Shown: in pieces, positions 24,195 through 33,147 of the stretch
How positions within the stretch are numbered: the stretch's first letter is position 1
How the letters are laid out: every line of letters begins with the position of its first letter
Assembly (NCBI GenBank): GCA_023375785.1
Contig: SZWC01000028.1
Coordinates: 717,393-755,230, forward strand
Source: Penium margaritaceum
Taxonomy: Eukaryota > Streptophyta > Zygnematophyceae > Desmidiales > Peniaceae
Reading direction: 5' to 3'
DNA: 37,838 bases
Made by a program: the position numbers and the translations under genes
The notes under the pieces: generated by a model
What the model was told of the DNA's origin: nothing
Seen by the model: the letters and a program-made list of their open reading frames with translations, nothing else
Databases searched by the model: none

Positions 24195-27056
24195 TTGGTC
24201 ATGGTCAGTGACATATGCCTAATTTGGTTGGTCATCGTGCATGGTCTCCACACCGTGACACAACGTATTGAAGCCCATTGTGCTTGCTATGTGATATTTG
24301 GTGTTCCCAGACCATTGTTTCCCCCTCTGACCATTTGTGACTCGTAATATGAGTTGTCAATATTGACCACACACAGCGGATTTCTCTGGTCAAAGGCAGT
24401 TCATATGCCTACATTGGTTGGTCATTGTGCATGGTAGCCACACCGTGCTACTACTGATTGAAGGTCGCTGTACTTGGTAGTTGAGAACCAATATTCCCAT
24501 ATAATTGTTTCTTGTCTTGACCGTTTGTGACTTGTGTTATGGTTGGTCAACGTTGACCACCCATATTGAAGTTCTATGGTCATGATCAGTGACATATGCC
24601 TAGTTTGGTCGTTTGGTGTGTATATTAGCCACACTGTGCCACTAAGTATTGAGGTTATCTGTCCTTTCTGGTCAATACATAGGCTTTCCAAACCATTGTC
24701 TCTCCCTGTGACCATTTTTGACTCGTGTTATGAGTTGTCAATGTTGACCACACATAGTGGACTTATTTGGTCGTAGTCAGTGATGTATGCATCCTTTGGT
24801 TTGTCACTGTGCACGCTAGCCATACCATGCCTTTGTTTGTTGAAAGTCTTTGTATTTCCTAGTTGATAACTAGTGTTCCCAATCCATTGTTTCCCCCTCT
24901 GACCATTTGTGACTCGTGTTATGCGTTTTCAACATTGACCACATGAAGTGAAAGTCTTTCGTCATGTTTAGTGACATATGCATACTTTGGTTGGTCACTG
25001 TGCATTGAAGCCACATTGTGCCACTACATATTGAAGGTCTTTGTACTTGCTAGTAGATAACCAGTATTCACAAACCATTTCTTTCCACCCTGACCATTTG
25101 TGACTCGTGTTGTGAGTTGTCAACGTTTACCACACTTAGTGACATTATTTGGTCATGGTATGTGACATATGCCTGCTTTGGTTGGTCGTCGTGCATGGTC
25201 TCCACACCGTGCCACAACGTATTGAAGTCCCTTTTGCTTGCTATGTGATACTTGGTGTCCCCAAACCATTGTTTCCCCCTCTGACCTTTTGTGACTCGTA
25301 TTATGAGTTGTCAACGTTGACCACACACAGAGGATTTCTTTGGTCAAAGGGAGTACATATCCCTACTTTGGTCGGTCATTGTACATGGTAGCCACACGGT
25401 GCTACTACTGAATGAAGGTCATTGTTCTTGGTAGTTGAGAACGGATATTCCCATTGCATTGTTTCCTGTCCTGACCTTTTGTGACTCGTGTTAAGGTTGG
25501 TCAACGTTGACCACCCATATTGAAATAAAGTGGTGATGATCAGTGACATATGCCTAGTTTTGTTGTTTGGTGTGCATATTAGCCATACCGTGCCACTTTG
25601 TATTGAAGTTCTTTGTCCTGTCTAGTCAACACATAGGCTGCCTAAACCATTTTCTCTCCCTCTGACCATTTGTGACTCGTGTTATGAGTTGTCAATGTTG
25701 ACCACACATAGTGGACTTATTCGGTCGTACTCAGTGACGTATGCTTCCTTTGGTTGGTCACTGTGCACGCTAGCCATACCGTGCCACTACTTGTTGAAGC
25801 TCTTTGTACTTCCTAGTTGATAACTAGTGTTCCCAACCAATTGTTTTCCACTCTGACCGTTTGTGACTCGTGTCATGCGTTTTCAACGTTGACCACATGA
25901 AGTGAAATTCTTTGGTCATGGTCAGTGACATATGCATACTTTGGGTGGTCACTGTGCATTGAAGCCACATTGTGCCACTACATACTGAAGGTATTTGTAT
26001 TTGCTACTAGATAACTAGTATTCACAAACCATTGCCTTCCACCCTGACCATTTGTGACTTGTGTTGTGAGTTGTCAACGTTTACCACCCTTAGTGACATT
26101 ACTTGGTCATGGTCAGGGACATATGCCTACTTTGGTTGGTAATCGTGCATGGTCTCCACACCGTGCCACAACGTATTGAAGCCCCTTGTGCTTGCTATGT
26201 GATACTTGGTGTTCCCGAACCATTCCCCCCCCCCCTGACCATTTGTGACTCGTATTATGAGTTGTCAACGTGGACCACACATAGCGGATTTCTTTGGTCA
26301 AAGGCAGTAAACATGCTTACTTTGGTCGGTCATTGTGCATGGTAGCCACGCCGCGCTACTACTGAATTAAAGTTGTTGTACTTGGTAGTTGATAACCGGT
26401 ATTCCCATAGCATTGTTTCCTGTCCTGGCCGTTTGTGACTCGTGTTATGGTTGGTCCACGTTGACCACCCATATTGAAATTATGTGGTCATGATTAGTGA
26501 CATATGCCTAGTTTGGTTGTTTGGTGTGCATATTAGCCACACCGTGCCACTACGCATTGAAGTTCTTTGTTCTTTCTAGTCAATACATAGGCTATCCAAA
26601 CCATTTTCTCTACCTCTGACCATTTGTGACTCGTGTTATGAGTTGTCAATGCTGAGCACACATAGTGGACTTATTCGGTCGTAGTCAGCGACGTATGTAT
26701 CCTTTGGTTGGGCACTGTGCACGCTAGCCATACTGTGCCACTACTTGTTGAAGGTCTTTGTACTTGCTAGTTGATAACTAGTGTTCCCAATCCATTGTTT
26801 TCCCCTCTGACCATTTGTGACTCGTGTTATGCGTTTTCAACGTTGACCACATGAAGTGAAATTCGTTCGTCATGGTCAGTGACACATGCATACTTTGGGT
26901 GGTCACTGTGCATTGAAGCCACATTGTGCCACTACATATTGAAGGTATTTCTACTTGCTAGTAGATAACTAGTATTCACAAACCATTACCTTCCAGCCTG
27001 GCCATTTGTGATTCGTGTTTTGAGTTGTCAAAGTTTACCACACTTAGTGACATTAT
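24195..27056. repeat. Three five-monomer units
   Basis: Unit starts are 24195, 25149 and 26103, 954 bp each. The third has a mixed A monomer (A1-like ACTTGGTG but A2-like CAACGTGGACC) and an 11-C run at 26225-26235. Confidence 0.9.
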
Positions 27057-27819
27057 TTGCTCATGGTCAGTGACATATGCCTATTTTGGTTGATCATCAT
27101 GCATGGTCCGCACACCGTGCCACAACGTATTGAAGCCCCTTGTGCTTGCTATGTGATACGTGGTGTTCCCAACCCATTGTTTCCCCCTCAGACCATTTGT
27201 GACTCGTATTATGAGTTGCCAACGTGGACCGCACAGAGCGGATTTCTTTGGTCAAAGGCAGTAAATATGCCTAATTTGGTCGGTCATTGTGCATTGTAGC
27301 CACACTGAGCTACTACTGACTGAATGTCATTGTACTTGGTAGATGAGAACCGATGTTCTCATAGCATTGTTTCTTCTCCTGATCGTTTGTGACTCGTGTT
27401 ATGGTTGGTCAACGTTGACCACCCATATTGAAACTACGTGGTCATGATCAGTGACATATGCCTAGTTTCATTATTTGGTGTGCATTTTAGCCACACCGTG
27501 CTACTACGTATTGAAGTTCTTTGTCCTTTATAGCCAATACATAGGCTTCCCAATCCATTGTTTTTCCCTCTGACCATTTGTGACTCGTGTTATGCGTTTT
27601 CCACGTTGACCACATGAAGTGAAATTTGTTCGTCATGCTTAGTGACATATGCATACTTTGGTTGGTCACTGTGCATTGAAGCCACATTGTGCCACTACCT
27701 ATTGAAGGTATTTATAGTTGCTAGTAAACAACTAGTATTCACAAACCATTGCCTTCCACCCTGACCATTTGTTACTCGTGTTGTGAGTTGTCAAAGTTTA
27801 CCACACTTAGTAACAATAC
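27057..27819. repeat. Four-monomer unit
   Basis: Length is 763 bp, A2 type. Its E carries CACTACCTATTGAAGG and TATTTATAGTTGC, shared in part only with the E of the four-mer that the retrotransposon interrupts. Confidence 0.88.
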
Positions 27820-28768
27820 TTGGTCATGGTCAGTGACATATGCCTACTTTGGTTGGTCATTGTGCATGGAATCCACGCCATGCCACAACGTATTAAAGCC
27901 CCTTGTGCTTGCTATGTGATACTTGGTGTTCCCACACCAACCCCCTCCAACCATTTGTGACTCGCATTATGAGTTGTCAACGTTGACCACACACAGGGGA
28001 TTTCTTTGGTCAAAGGCAGTACGTATGCCTACTTTGGTCGGTTGTTGTATATGGTAGCCACACCATGCTACTACTGAATGAATGTCATTGTACTTCGTAG
28101 TTGAGAACCGATATTCCCATAGCATTGTTTCCTGTCCTGACCGTTTGTGACTCGTGTTATGGTTGGTCAACGTTGACCACCCATATTAAAATTATGTGGT
28201 CATGATCAGTGACATATGCCTAGTTTCGTTGTTTGGTGTGCATAGTAGCCACACCTTGCCACTATGTATTGAAGTTCTTTGTCCTTTCTAGTCAATACGT
28301 AGGCTTCCCAAACCATTTTCTCTCCCCTTGACCATTTTTGACTCGTATTATGAGTTGTCAATGTTGACCACACATAGTGGACTTATTCGGTCATAGTCAG
28401 TGATGTATGCATCCTTTAGTTGGTCACTGTGCACGCTAGCCATACCGTGCCACTGCTTGTTGAAGGTCTTTGTACTTGCTAGTTGATAACTAGGGTTCCC
28501 AACCCATTGCTTTCCCCTCTGACCATTTGTGACTCGTGTTATGCGCTTTCAACGTTGACCACATGAAGTGAAATTTGTTCGTCATGGTCAGTGACATATG
28601 CATACTTTGGGTGGTCACTGTGCGTTGAAGCTACATTGTGCCACTACATATCGAAGGTATTTGTACGTGCTAGTGGATAAGTAGTATTCACAAACCATTA
28701 CCTTCCACCCTGGCCATTACTGACTCGTGTTGTGAGTTGTCAATATTTACCACACTTGGTGACATTGT
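27820..28768. repeat. Five-monomer unit
   Basis: Length is 949 bp. A 5-bp loss lies in the pyrimidine tract of A near 27940 (CACACCAACCCCCTCC). Its A contains CATGGAATCCACGCC and ACACAGGGGATTTC, similar to the A at 33678. Confidence 0.86.
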
Positions 28769-28996
28769 TTGGTCATGGTCAGTGACATATGCCTACTTTG
28801 GTTGATCATCATGCATGGTCCGCACACCATGCCACAACGTATTGAAGCCCCTTGTGCTTGCTATGTGATATGTGGTGTTCCCAAACCATTGTTACCCCCT
28901 CTGACCATTTGTGACTCGTATTATGAGTTGTCAACGTGGACCACACACAATGGATTTCTTTGGTCAAAGGCAGTAAATATGCCTACTTTGGTCGGT

Positions 28997-29001
28997 CATT
29001 G
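28997..29001. repeat. Target site duplication, left copy (CATTG)
   Basis: CATTG directly precedes the TG that opens the left LTR, and the same five bases follow the CA that closes the right LTR at 33143-33147. Five-base duplications are the rule for Ty1/copia integration. The intact monomer has a single CATTG here, confirming insertion. Confidence 0.93.
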
Positions 29002-29701
29002 TGTCTGCCAGAGGGTTCATGTGCACCCTGGAGGGTCCCTAGCAGTGGCTGGTTCACACCATAAACTGTTTTTGGAGAGACTGAAACTATGGAAGCAACT
29101 AGTTCCAAGGATGGCAAAAACCTGGTCAGAGAGTGAGGCAATAGTTTTGGCCTCAATTAGATGGAATTCAATGCTTGATCAATGCTCACTAGCATTGGCA
29201 TTTTGTAGCCACTGATATAAGCTTTCCAGGACACCAAAGCATGCCAGATTTGAAGCTTCCTAGCAGATTCCATGGCTTCTAGAGTGGCCCTTGGTGGGCT
29301 GTCCTTTACCCATGTAGGAAGACATCCCTTCCCTGCTCTAGAAGCTTCTGCCCCTTCGTAGATTCCTCAGCTTGCTTCTAGTAGGACGGAAGGTGTCCAA
29401 AAGACCGAGACACCTTTAGATGCCTTACAGGACAAGTCACCCCTTCTAGAAGGTGTGCCACCTTCTTGGACCCTCACCTGGCCTTCTACAAACTTAAAGA
29501 GGAACTCGAGAGGTTGAGCTAGCTTCCTGGCATCTATTTTCCACCTCCCTTGAGGCAGGGCAGAATTTCCTCTTGTGGGACTTGAACCCGGGCCCCTACC
29601 TCTAGAGGTGGACACCATTAACCACTAAGCCACTAAGGCATGTCTTTTTGGTGTTCCTTTTTGGAGTCACTCCTGCCATGGTGAGGAGCATCACTCCAAC
29701 A
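29002..29701 (-). repeat. 3' LTR of the copia element (left LTR)
   Basis: Length is 700 bp. It ends CCAACA, but its outer start reads TGTCTG instead of TGTTGG, so the terminal inverted repeat has decayed. The first ~25 bp differ from the other LTR at about seven sites, more than elsewhere. Open frames inside it, including one running in from the satellite, are chance. Confidence 0.92.
29578..29639 (-). other. tRNA-like segment with A and B boxes in the 3' LTR
   Basis: The minus strand has TGGCTTAGTGG (29622-29632, matches A box TRGYNNARNNG) and GGTTCAAGTCC (29578-29588, matches B box). It is the better preserved of the two LTR copies. Both boxes lie in the region transcriptionally upstream in the LTR, about 70-125 bp from its start. 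Confidence 0.55.
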
Positions 29702-29712
29702 ATCTCCCCCTT
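29702..29712 (-). other. Polypurine tract
   Basis: The minus strand reads AAGGGGGAGAT directly before the TG of the 3' LTR. This is the usual place and composition of the plus-strand primer in copia elements, and it supports the minus orientation. Confidence 0.85.
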
Positions 29713-29743
29713 GAGCATCACCCATGGCAGTTCTTCATGCTCA

Positions 29744-30320
29744 ACCTGCAACTGAAGAGCCGGTTTCCTCATGGGAGGCGAGCCCATTCTTTATTGCTCC
29801 CTCCCACTCAGCCCCATCCTTCTTGTGCAGTACCTCCTCGTGGCTCCTCTTGCGCGAACCCAGTCCAAATTCCCTTGTCGGCATCATATATTTTTGTCCT
29901 TCGCACACGACTGCTTGTGCGGGGCTCTTGAGGCGGTTGTTGTTGTTGCTGTCCCCTTTCGGCGCCATCCTCTCCAAGCGCCTGCTCCCCCTCTCTTGGA
30001 GACCTTGGAGACGTCGGTCGACTCCCCGCCTCCACGTCCATCTCCGATGCTGCGGACTCCTCATCCGAACTGGCCAGATCAAATAGTGCCATTCGCCCAT
30101 CCCTCGGGCGATCATCTCCGGCTGGTGCTACTGCGAGGACGTCACCCTCATTCACGTCCTCTGGCGTCTCCCCCTCAAGGAGTGGCATCCACTCCCCCCT
30201 CTTGGACAGACCTGCCTCCTTGTCTGTCCAACGGCTTTTCTCGTCGAATGTGACGTCGCGACTCCGCACAATCTGCTGCCTCCTTGGGTCAAAAAGCCGA
30301 TACGCCTTGCTTCTGCTCTC
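29744..30320 (-). pseudogene. Integrase-reverse transcriptase connector and truncated RT start
   Basis: Directly after the TAG, the integrase frame continues with SKAYRLFDP and SRDVTFDE, the usual copia link after the integrase core. An acidic, Ser/Pro-rich spacer and a short glutamine run follow (CAACAACAACAA on the minus strand). It stops near 29808 in this frame. In another frame, AEWEGAIKNGLASHEETGS (29812 down to about 29755) resembles the first residues of copia reverse transcriptase. Sequence then jumps to the polypurine tract. The YVDD catalytic region and RNase H are absent, so roughly 2 kb of coding sequence has been lost. Confidence 0.8.
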
Positions 30321-31829
30321 CTATTCGAGGAAAATACACTGACGGGTATGCAGGTCCAGCTTGCTTCGTCCCTCACGTGCCTGCACCATTGCATGTGCAA
30401 CACAAGCAAAGGTGCGGAGGTGACCCACTGCCGGCTTCCTCCCGCTCCACACTTCTTGTGGCGTCTTCCACGCATTGCTCTCCTTGTCCTTCAGCCGCTT
30501 GGTCGGCATGAGATTCATGATGTGCGCTACTGTCCTTGCCGCCTCTGCCCAATACCGTTGTGTAAGGCCAACGTCGCTCAACATGGATCGCACCATGTTA
30601 AGGATTGTGCGATTCGCTCTCTCTGCGACGCCATTCTGTTGTGGGGAGTGTGGAGTTGTTTTCTGCCACGCAATCCCCTTGCTCTTCATCCACCCAAGGC
30701 ACCCTGCATATTCACCGCCGTTGTCACTCCAGAACGCCTTCACCTTCAACTCTGTTTGCCGCTCCACATCAGCCACAAACTCTTGCATGTACACAAGGTC
30801 CTCACTCTTCCACTTCATTGGGTAGAGGTAGAGTTTCCGGCTGTGGTCATGGACGAAGGTGAGGAAGTAGTGACCTCCGCCGATGGAGCTTTCAAGTGGT
30901 CCACACACATCTGTGTGTACCACGGCCAGTTTTGCCGATGCACGCGTCCCCTTGGCAACAAACGGCTGCCGAGTTGATTTGCCAATGATGCATGGCTCAC
31001 ACACGGTCTCCTTGGTTCCATCAAGGCCGCTGATTTGGAGACCCCACACCACTTCCCTCTTAGCCATCTCCTTCACTGTTGATGGAGAAATGTGGCAGAG
31101 TCGGCGGTGCCATAGGTCCAGGTCTCCTCCATCCTTCGTTGCAAGGTTGGCGGCGTTGGACCCCGCCCGGCTGCTGAGGATCTTTGCGCGTAGCAGGTAC
31201 AAGTCGTCCTCCCTCTTGGCACGCGCAATCACCTCACCTTTGCCCTCTTTGCGGATGACGGCCTCTTTCTTTGTGAAGAGCACCTCAAGTCCCTTGTCAG
31301 TAAGGCGGCTGACGGAGAGCAGGTTTGCCCCGAAGTTAGGCATATTCAGCACATCGTAGATTGTGCTCATGACAGGTTTTCCATCCACATTTGACTCAAT
31401 GCGGACGTTACCCTCACCGGCGGCCACCTTTATTTTTCCATTAAGCACCGTCATGCGTCTCTCTGACGCGCCGTAGGTGACAAATGCCGCCCTGTTGCAT
31501 TGCGTGTGGCGGCCTGATCCAGAGTCAATGACGGCAACTCTCGGATCCCTCAAGGTTGTGGAGTTGTACGCCATAAGGGCGTGCTCATATTTTTTCCCGC
31601 CCCGCTGCGACCGATCTGTTTTCTTCTTAGGACAGTTTCGCGCGTAGTGGCCCTCCTTGCCGCAGTTGAAGCACTCCCCCTTCTTGTCACCCTTCTTAGT
31701 GCCCTGTTTGGCACCCTTCCACTTGTCGCCTCGGCCTCCACTTTGGGGATGAACCGTGTAAGCTGAACTTGATGCCGCTGCACTCTCGACCGCCACATCG
31801 CATCCACTCATTGCGTACGTACTCAACAA
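30321..31829 (-). CDS. Open gag-end/protease/integrase segment of the copia polyprotein
   Basis: This is an uninterrupted 502-residue frame; its first methionine is not a native start, because Gag lies upstream in another frame. Domains in order: CCHC zinc knuckle CFNCGKEGHYARNC (residues 53-66); aspartic protease motif IDSGSGRHT with D102; GAG-pre-integrase/zinc region with H241, H246, C277 and C280 (HX4H, then CX2C); integrase core with D307 (HTDVCGP), D369 (SDNGGEY) and E403 (NGVAERANRT). The D-E spacing is 33 residues where copia integrases usually have 35. In an active element it would cut the polyprotein and join cDNA to target DNA. The frame ends at TAG 30321-30323, where family members normally continue with an aromatic residue; the same frame goes on to SKAYRLFDP. 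It is best read as a surviving piece of a pseudogene. Confidence 0.88.
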   Translation of the reverse strand: MLSTYAMSGCDVAVESAAASSSAYTVHPQSGGRGDKWKGAKQGTKKGDKKGECFNCGKEGHYARNCPKKKTDRSQRGGKKYEHALMAYNSTTLRDPRVAVIDSGSGRHTQCNRAAFVTYGASERRMTVLNGKIKVAAGEGNVRIESNVDGKPVMSTIYDVLNMPNFGANLLSVSRLTDKGLEVLFTKKEAVIRKEGKGEVIARAKREDDLYLLRAKILSSRAGSNAANLATKDGGDLDLWHRRLCHISPSTVKEMAKREVVWGLQISGLDGTKETVCEPCIIGKSTRQPFVAKGTRASAKLAVVHTDVCGPLESSIGGGHYFLTFVHDHSRKLYLYPMKWKSEDLVYMQEFVADVERQTELKVKAFWSDNGGEYAGCLGWMKSKGIAWQKTTPHSPQQNGVAERANRTILNMVRSMLSDVGLTQRYWAEAARTVAHIMNLMPTKRLKDKESNAWKTPQEVWSGRKPAVGHLRTFACVAHAMVQAREGRSKLDLHTRQCIFLE

Positions 31830-32375
31830 CCTTGGGGTACTTCAGCTCGTCGGAAGGCCAGCCACCAAGGACTGTGATCATGGGACTCCAACTGTCTAGC
31901 AAGGCCAGAAGGAGGATCATAGCTTGCAACTGAGAGTCGACCTCCCAACCCGTGGCCACGCACTCCGCTGTGAGGGACTCAATTTGCTGCATGATCTCCA
32001 TGATGTTGTCGCCTTCGTTGGCTCAGAGGGTGACGAGCCGTTCAAAGATGAAGAGCTGGTTGGCAAGATTGCTTGACTGGTAGATGGAGCAGAGTTTTGA
32101 CCATGCGTCCGCGGCCAGGGTGCATCCTTGGATGTGCCCAAGTTGTAGTGGGCATAACGCGGACACAAGGAGCGCCAACGCCTTTTTGTTGCGCTTCTTG
32201 TATGCCTCCTTCACCTCAACCGTTGCAGTCTCTAGCGGAGCAGTCTCATCACCTTTTACAAGCTTAAGCAGTCCCTTGTCGTCGAGGAAGACCTCAAACT
32301 GCCACCTCCACAATGCGAATCATGTCCCATCAAACTTAAGGAAAGTGTGGTGCTCTCTTGCTCACTGGTTGCCAT
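31830..32375 (-). pseudogene. gag remnant (copia-type capsid region)
   Basis: A methionine codon at 32375, about 70 bp inside the 5' LTR, starts a frame beginning MATSEQES. It is followed by a WRWQFEVFL stretch in another frame, then LVSALCPLQLGHI, an AADAWSKL motif, and LLLALLDSW, typical of the UBN2/copia Gag family. Visible damage: a frameshift between about 32375 and 32330, TGA at 32320-32322, an in-frame TGA at 32023-32025 with clear Gag sequence on both sides, and a frameshift between about 31830 and 31760 before the zinc knuckle. An intact protein would form the virus-like particle shell. Confidence 0.85.
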
Positions 32376-32426
32376 GTCTTGCTGTTGGAAGCGTGAAATC
32401 AAGCTGGCTTTGAACCCCTTAGAGGC

Positions 32427-32443
32427 GTGGGCCCATAACCCTT
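32427..32443 (-). other. Primer binding site, half-tRNA type (initiator tRNA-Met anticodon arm)
   Basis: Two bases inside the 5' LTR, the plus strand reads GTGGGCCCATAACCC. From memory, this is the anticodon stem-loop of plant initiator tRNA-Met (CAU anticodon in GGGCCCAUAACCC), so the minus-strand element RNA is complementary to it. The more usual plant copia site, TGGTATCAGAGC against the tRNA 3' end, is absent. Priming from an internally cleaved initiator tRNA is known for Drosophila copia and yeast Ty5. The match and position next to the LTR are seen; use as primer is inferred. Confidence 0.75.
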
Positions 32444-32656
32444 TGTTGGCCTGAAGGTGAGTGTGCACCCTGGATGGTCCCTAGCAGTGGCTGGTTCACT
32501 CCACCAACTGTTTTTGGAGAGACTGCAACTATGGAAGCAACTGGTTCCAAGGATGGCAAAAATCTGGTCAGAGAGTGAGGCAATAGTTTTGGCCTCAATT
32601 GGATGGGAATTAACGCTTCATCAATGCTCACAAGCAGTGGCCTTTCATAACCACTG

Positions 32657-32663
32657 ATATAAG
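32657..32663 (-). promoter_or_regulatory. Candidate TATA element of the 5' LTR
   Basis: The minus strand reads GCTTATATCAGTGG, about 480 bp into the LTR and 210 bp before its end, a plausible U3/R boundary. The same sequence is kept in the other LTR (29214-29220). No start site can be proved from sequence. Confidence 0.35.
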
Positions 32664-32693
32664 CTTTCCAGAACACCAAAGCATGCCAGATTT

Positions 32694-32893
32694 GAAGCTT
32701 CCTAGTAGATTCTATGGCTTCTAGAGTGGCCCTTGGTGGGCTGTCCTTTTCCCACCTAGGAAGACATCCCTTCCCTACTCTAGAAGCTTCTGCCCCTTCC
32801 TAGATTCCTCAGCTTGCTTCTAGTAGGACGGAAGGTGTCCAAAAGACCAAGACACCTTTAGATGTATTGCAGGACAGGTCACCCATTCTAGAA
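32694..32893 (-). promoter_or_regulatory. Heat-shock-element-like palindromes in the 5' LTR
   Basis: Three inverted GAA/TTC pairs: GAAGCTTC at 32694-32701, GAAGCTTC inside AGAAGCTTCT at 32782-32791, and TTCTAGAA at 32886-32893. All lie upstream of the TATA-like site on the minus strand, about 35-230 bp away. Each has the nGAAnnTTCn or TTCnnGAA core but only two units, while strong elements have three. They are also present in the 3' LTR at 29252-29259, 29341-29348 and 29444-29451. Confidence 0.35.
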
Positions 32894-33018
32894 GGTGTGC
32901 CACCTTCCTGGACCCTCACCTGGCCGTCTAGAAACTTAAAGAGGAACTCTAGAGGTTGAGCTAGCTTCCTGGCATCTATTTTCCACCTCCATTGAGGCAG
33001 GGCTAATTTCATCTTGTG

Positions 33019-33080
33019 GGACTTGAACCCGGGCCCCTACCTTTAGAGGTGGACACCATTAACCACTAAGCAACTAAGGC
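33019..33080 (-). other. tRNA-like segment with A and B boxes in the 5' LTR
   Basis: On the minus strand, CCTTAGTTGCTTAGTGGTTA contains an A-box-like motif (33063-33073; one base weaker than in the other LTR), and GGTTCAAGTCC at 33019-33029 matches the pol III B box consensus GGTTCRANNCC. They lie about 35 bp apart, as in a tRNA. The anticodon and acceptor stems do not fold convincingly, so it is a tRNA-derived relic or a tRNA mimic, not a gene. Confidence 0.55.
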
Positions 33081-33142
33081 ATGTCTTTTTGGTGTTCCTT
33101 TTTGAGGTCACTCCTGCCATGTTGAGGAGCATCACTCCAACA

Positions 33143-33147
33143 CATTG
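33143..33147. repeat. Target site duplication, right copy (CATTG)
   Basis: CATTG follows the terminal CA of the right LTR and the B monomer then continues with TGCATGGTAGCC. It pairs with 28997-29001. Confidence 0.93.

Larger units (their letters stand above)
1..28996. repeat. Satellite array, left block, ~190-bp monomers in higher-order units
   Basis: Tandem monomers of 190-191 bp run head to tail without spacer. Every monomer starts with a version of TTGGTCATGGTCAGTGACAT and carries fixed landmarks: CACACCGTGCCAC about 60 bp in, CTGACCATTTGTGACTCG about 135 bp in, and CAACGTTGACCAC about 165 bp in. Five monomer types (A-E) recur in order, giving a 954-bp higher-order unit, with four-monomer and six-monomer variants. 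The array already starts at base 1, so its left end is outside the window. I see no coding content: open frames of 60-100 codons recur on both strands at the same monomer phase, as expected of a low-stop repeat. Satellites of this size and structure are often centromeric or pericentromeric; that location is inference. Confidence 0.97.
29002..33142 (-). mobile_element. Degenerate Ty1/copia LTR retrotransposon lacking reverse transcriptase
   Basis: The 4141-bp element is flanked by a CATTG duplication and has two ~700-bp direct LTRs. On the minus strand the order is 5' LTR (33142-32444), primer site, gag, CCHC knuckle, protease, integrase, connector, a reverse transcriptase stump, polypurine tract, 3' LTR (29701-29002). 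Protease and integrase preceding the reverse transcriptase position is the copia order. Intact copia elements are usually around 5 kb or longer; here nearly all reverse transcriptase and RNase H is missing. The interior is clearly richer in G+C than the satellite. Gag is broken by stops and frameshifts, so this copy could move only with help from a relative, if at all. Confidence 0.94.
32444..33142 (-). repeat. 5' LTR of the copia element (right LTR)
   Basis: Length is 699 bp. In plus orientation it begins TGTTGG and ends CCAACA, a perfect 6-bp terminal inverted repeat. It aligns over its full length with 29002-29701, with about 50 differences by eye (roughly 7%), many of them transitions. 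It carries a tRNA-like segment near its transcriptional 5' side, three heat-shock-element-like palindromes and a TATA-like site. Confidence 0.92.

Noticed and set aside
1..28996. CRISPR-like array
   Set aside because: Repeats are continuous 190-bp monomers with no short repeat/unique spacer alternation.
28769..29215. 148-codon plus-strand frame across the satellite/LTR junction
   Set aside because: It is chimeric: satellite A monomer read into the outer end of the 3' LTR. It exists only because of the insertion.
29578..29639. Functional tRNA gene in the LTR
   Set aside because: A and B boxes are present, but the anticodon arm and acceptor stem do not form a normal cloverleaf and the two copies have diverged.
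29724..31359. Plus-strand frames of 60-209 codons opposite the retrotransposon
   Set aside because: They are antisense shadows of the GC-rich gag-pol; the minus-strand reading gives recognisable copia domains.
32427..32441. Fragment of a host tRNA-Met gene
   Set aside because: The match is limited to the anticodon arm and sits exactly at the primer-site position next to the LTR, so a primer binding site is the better reading.
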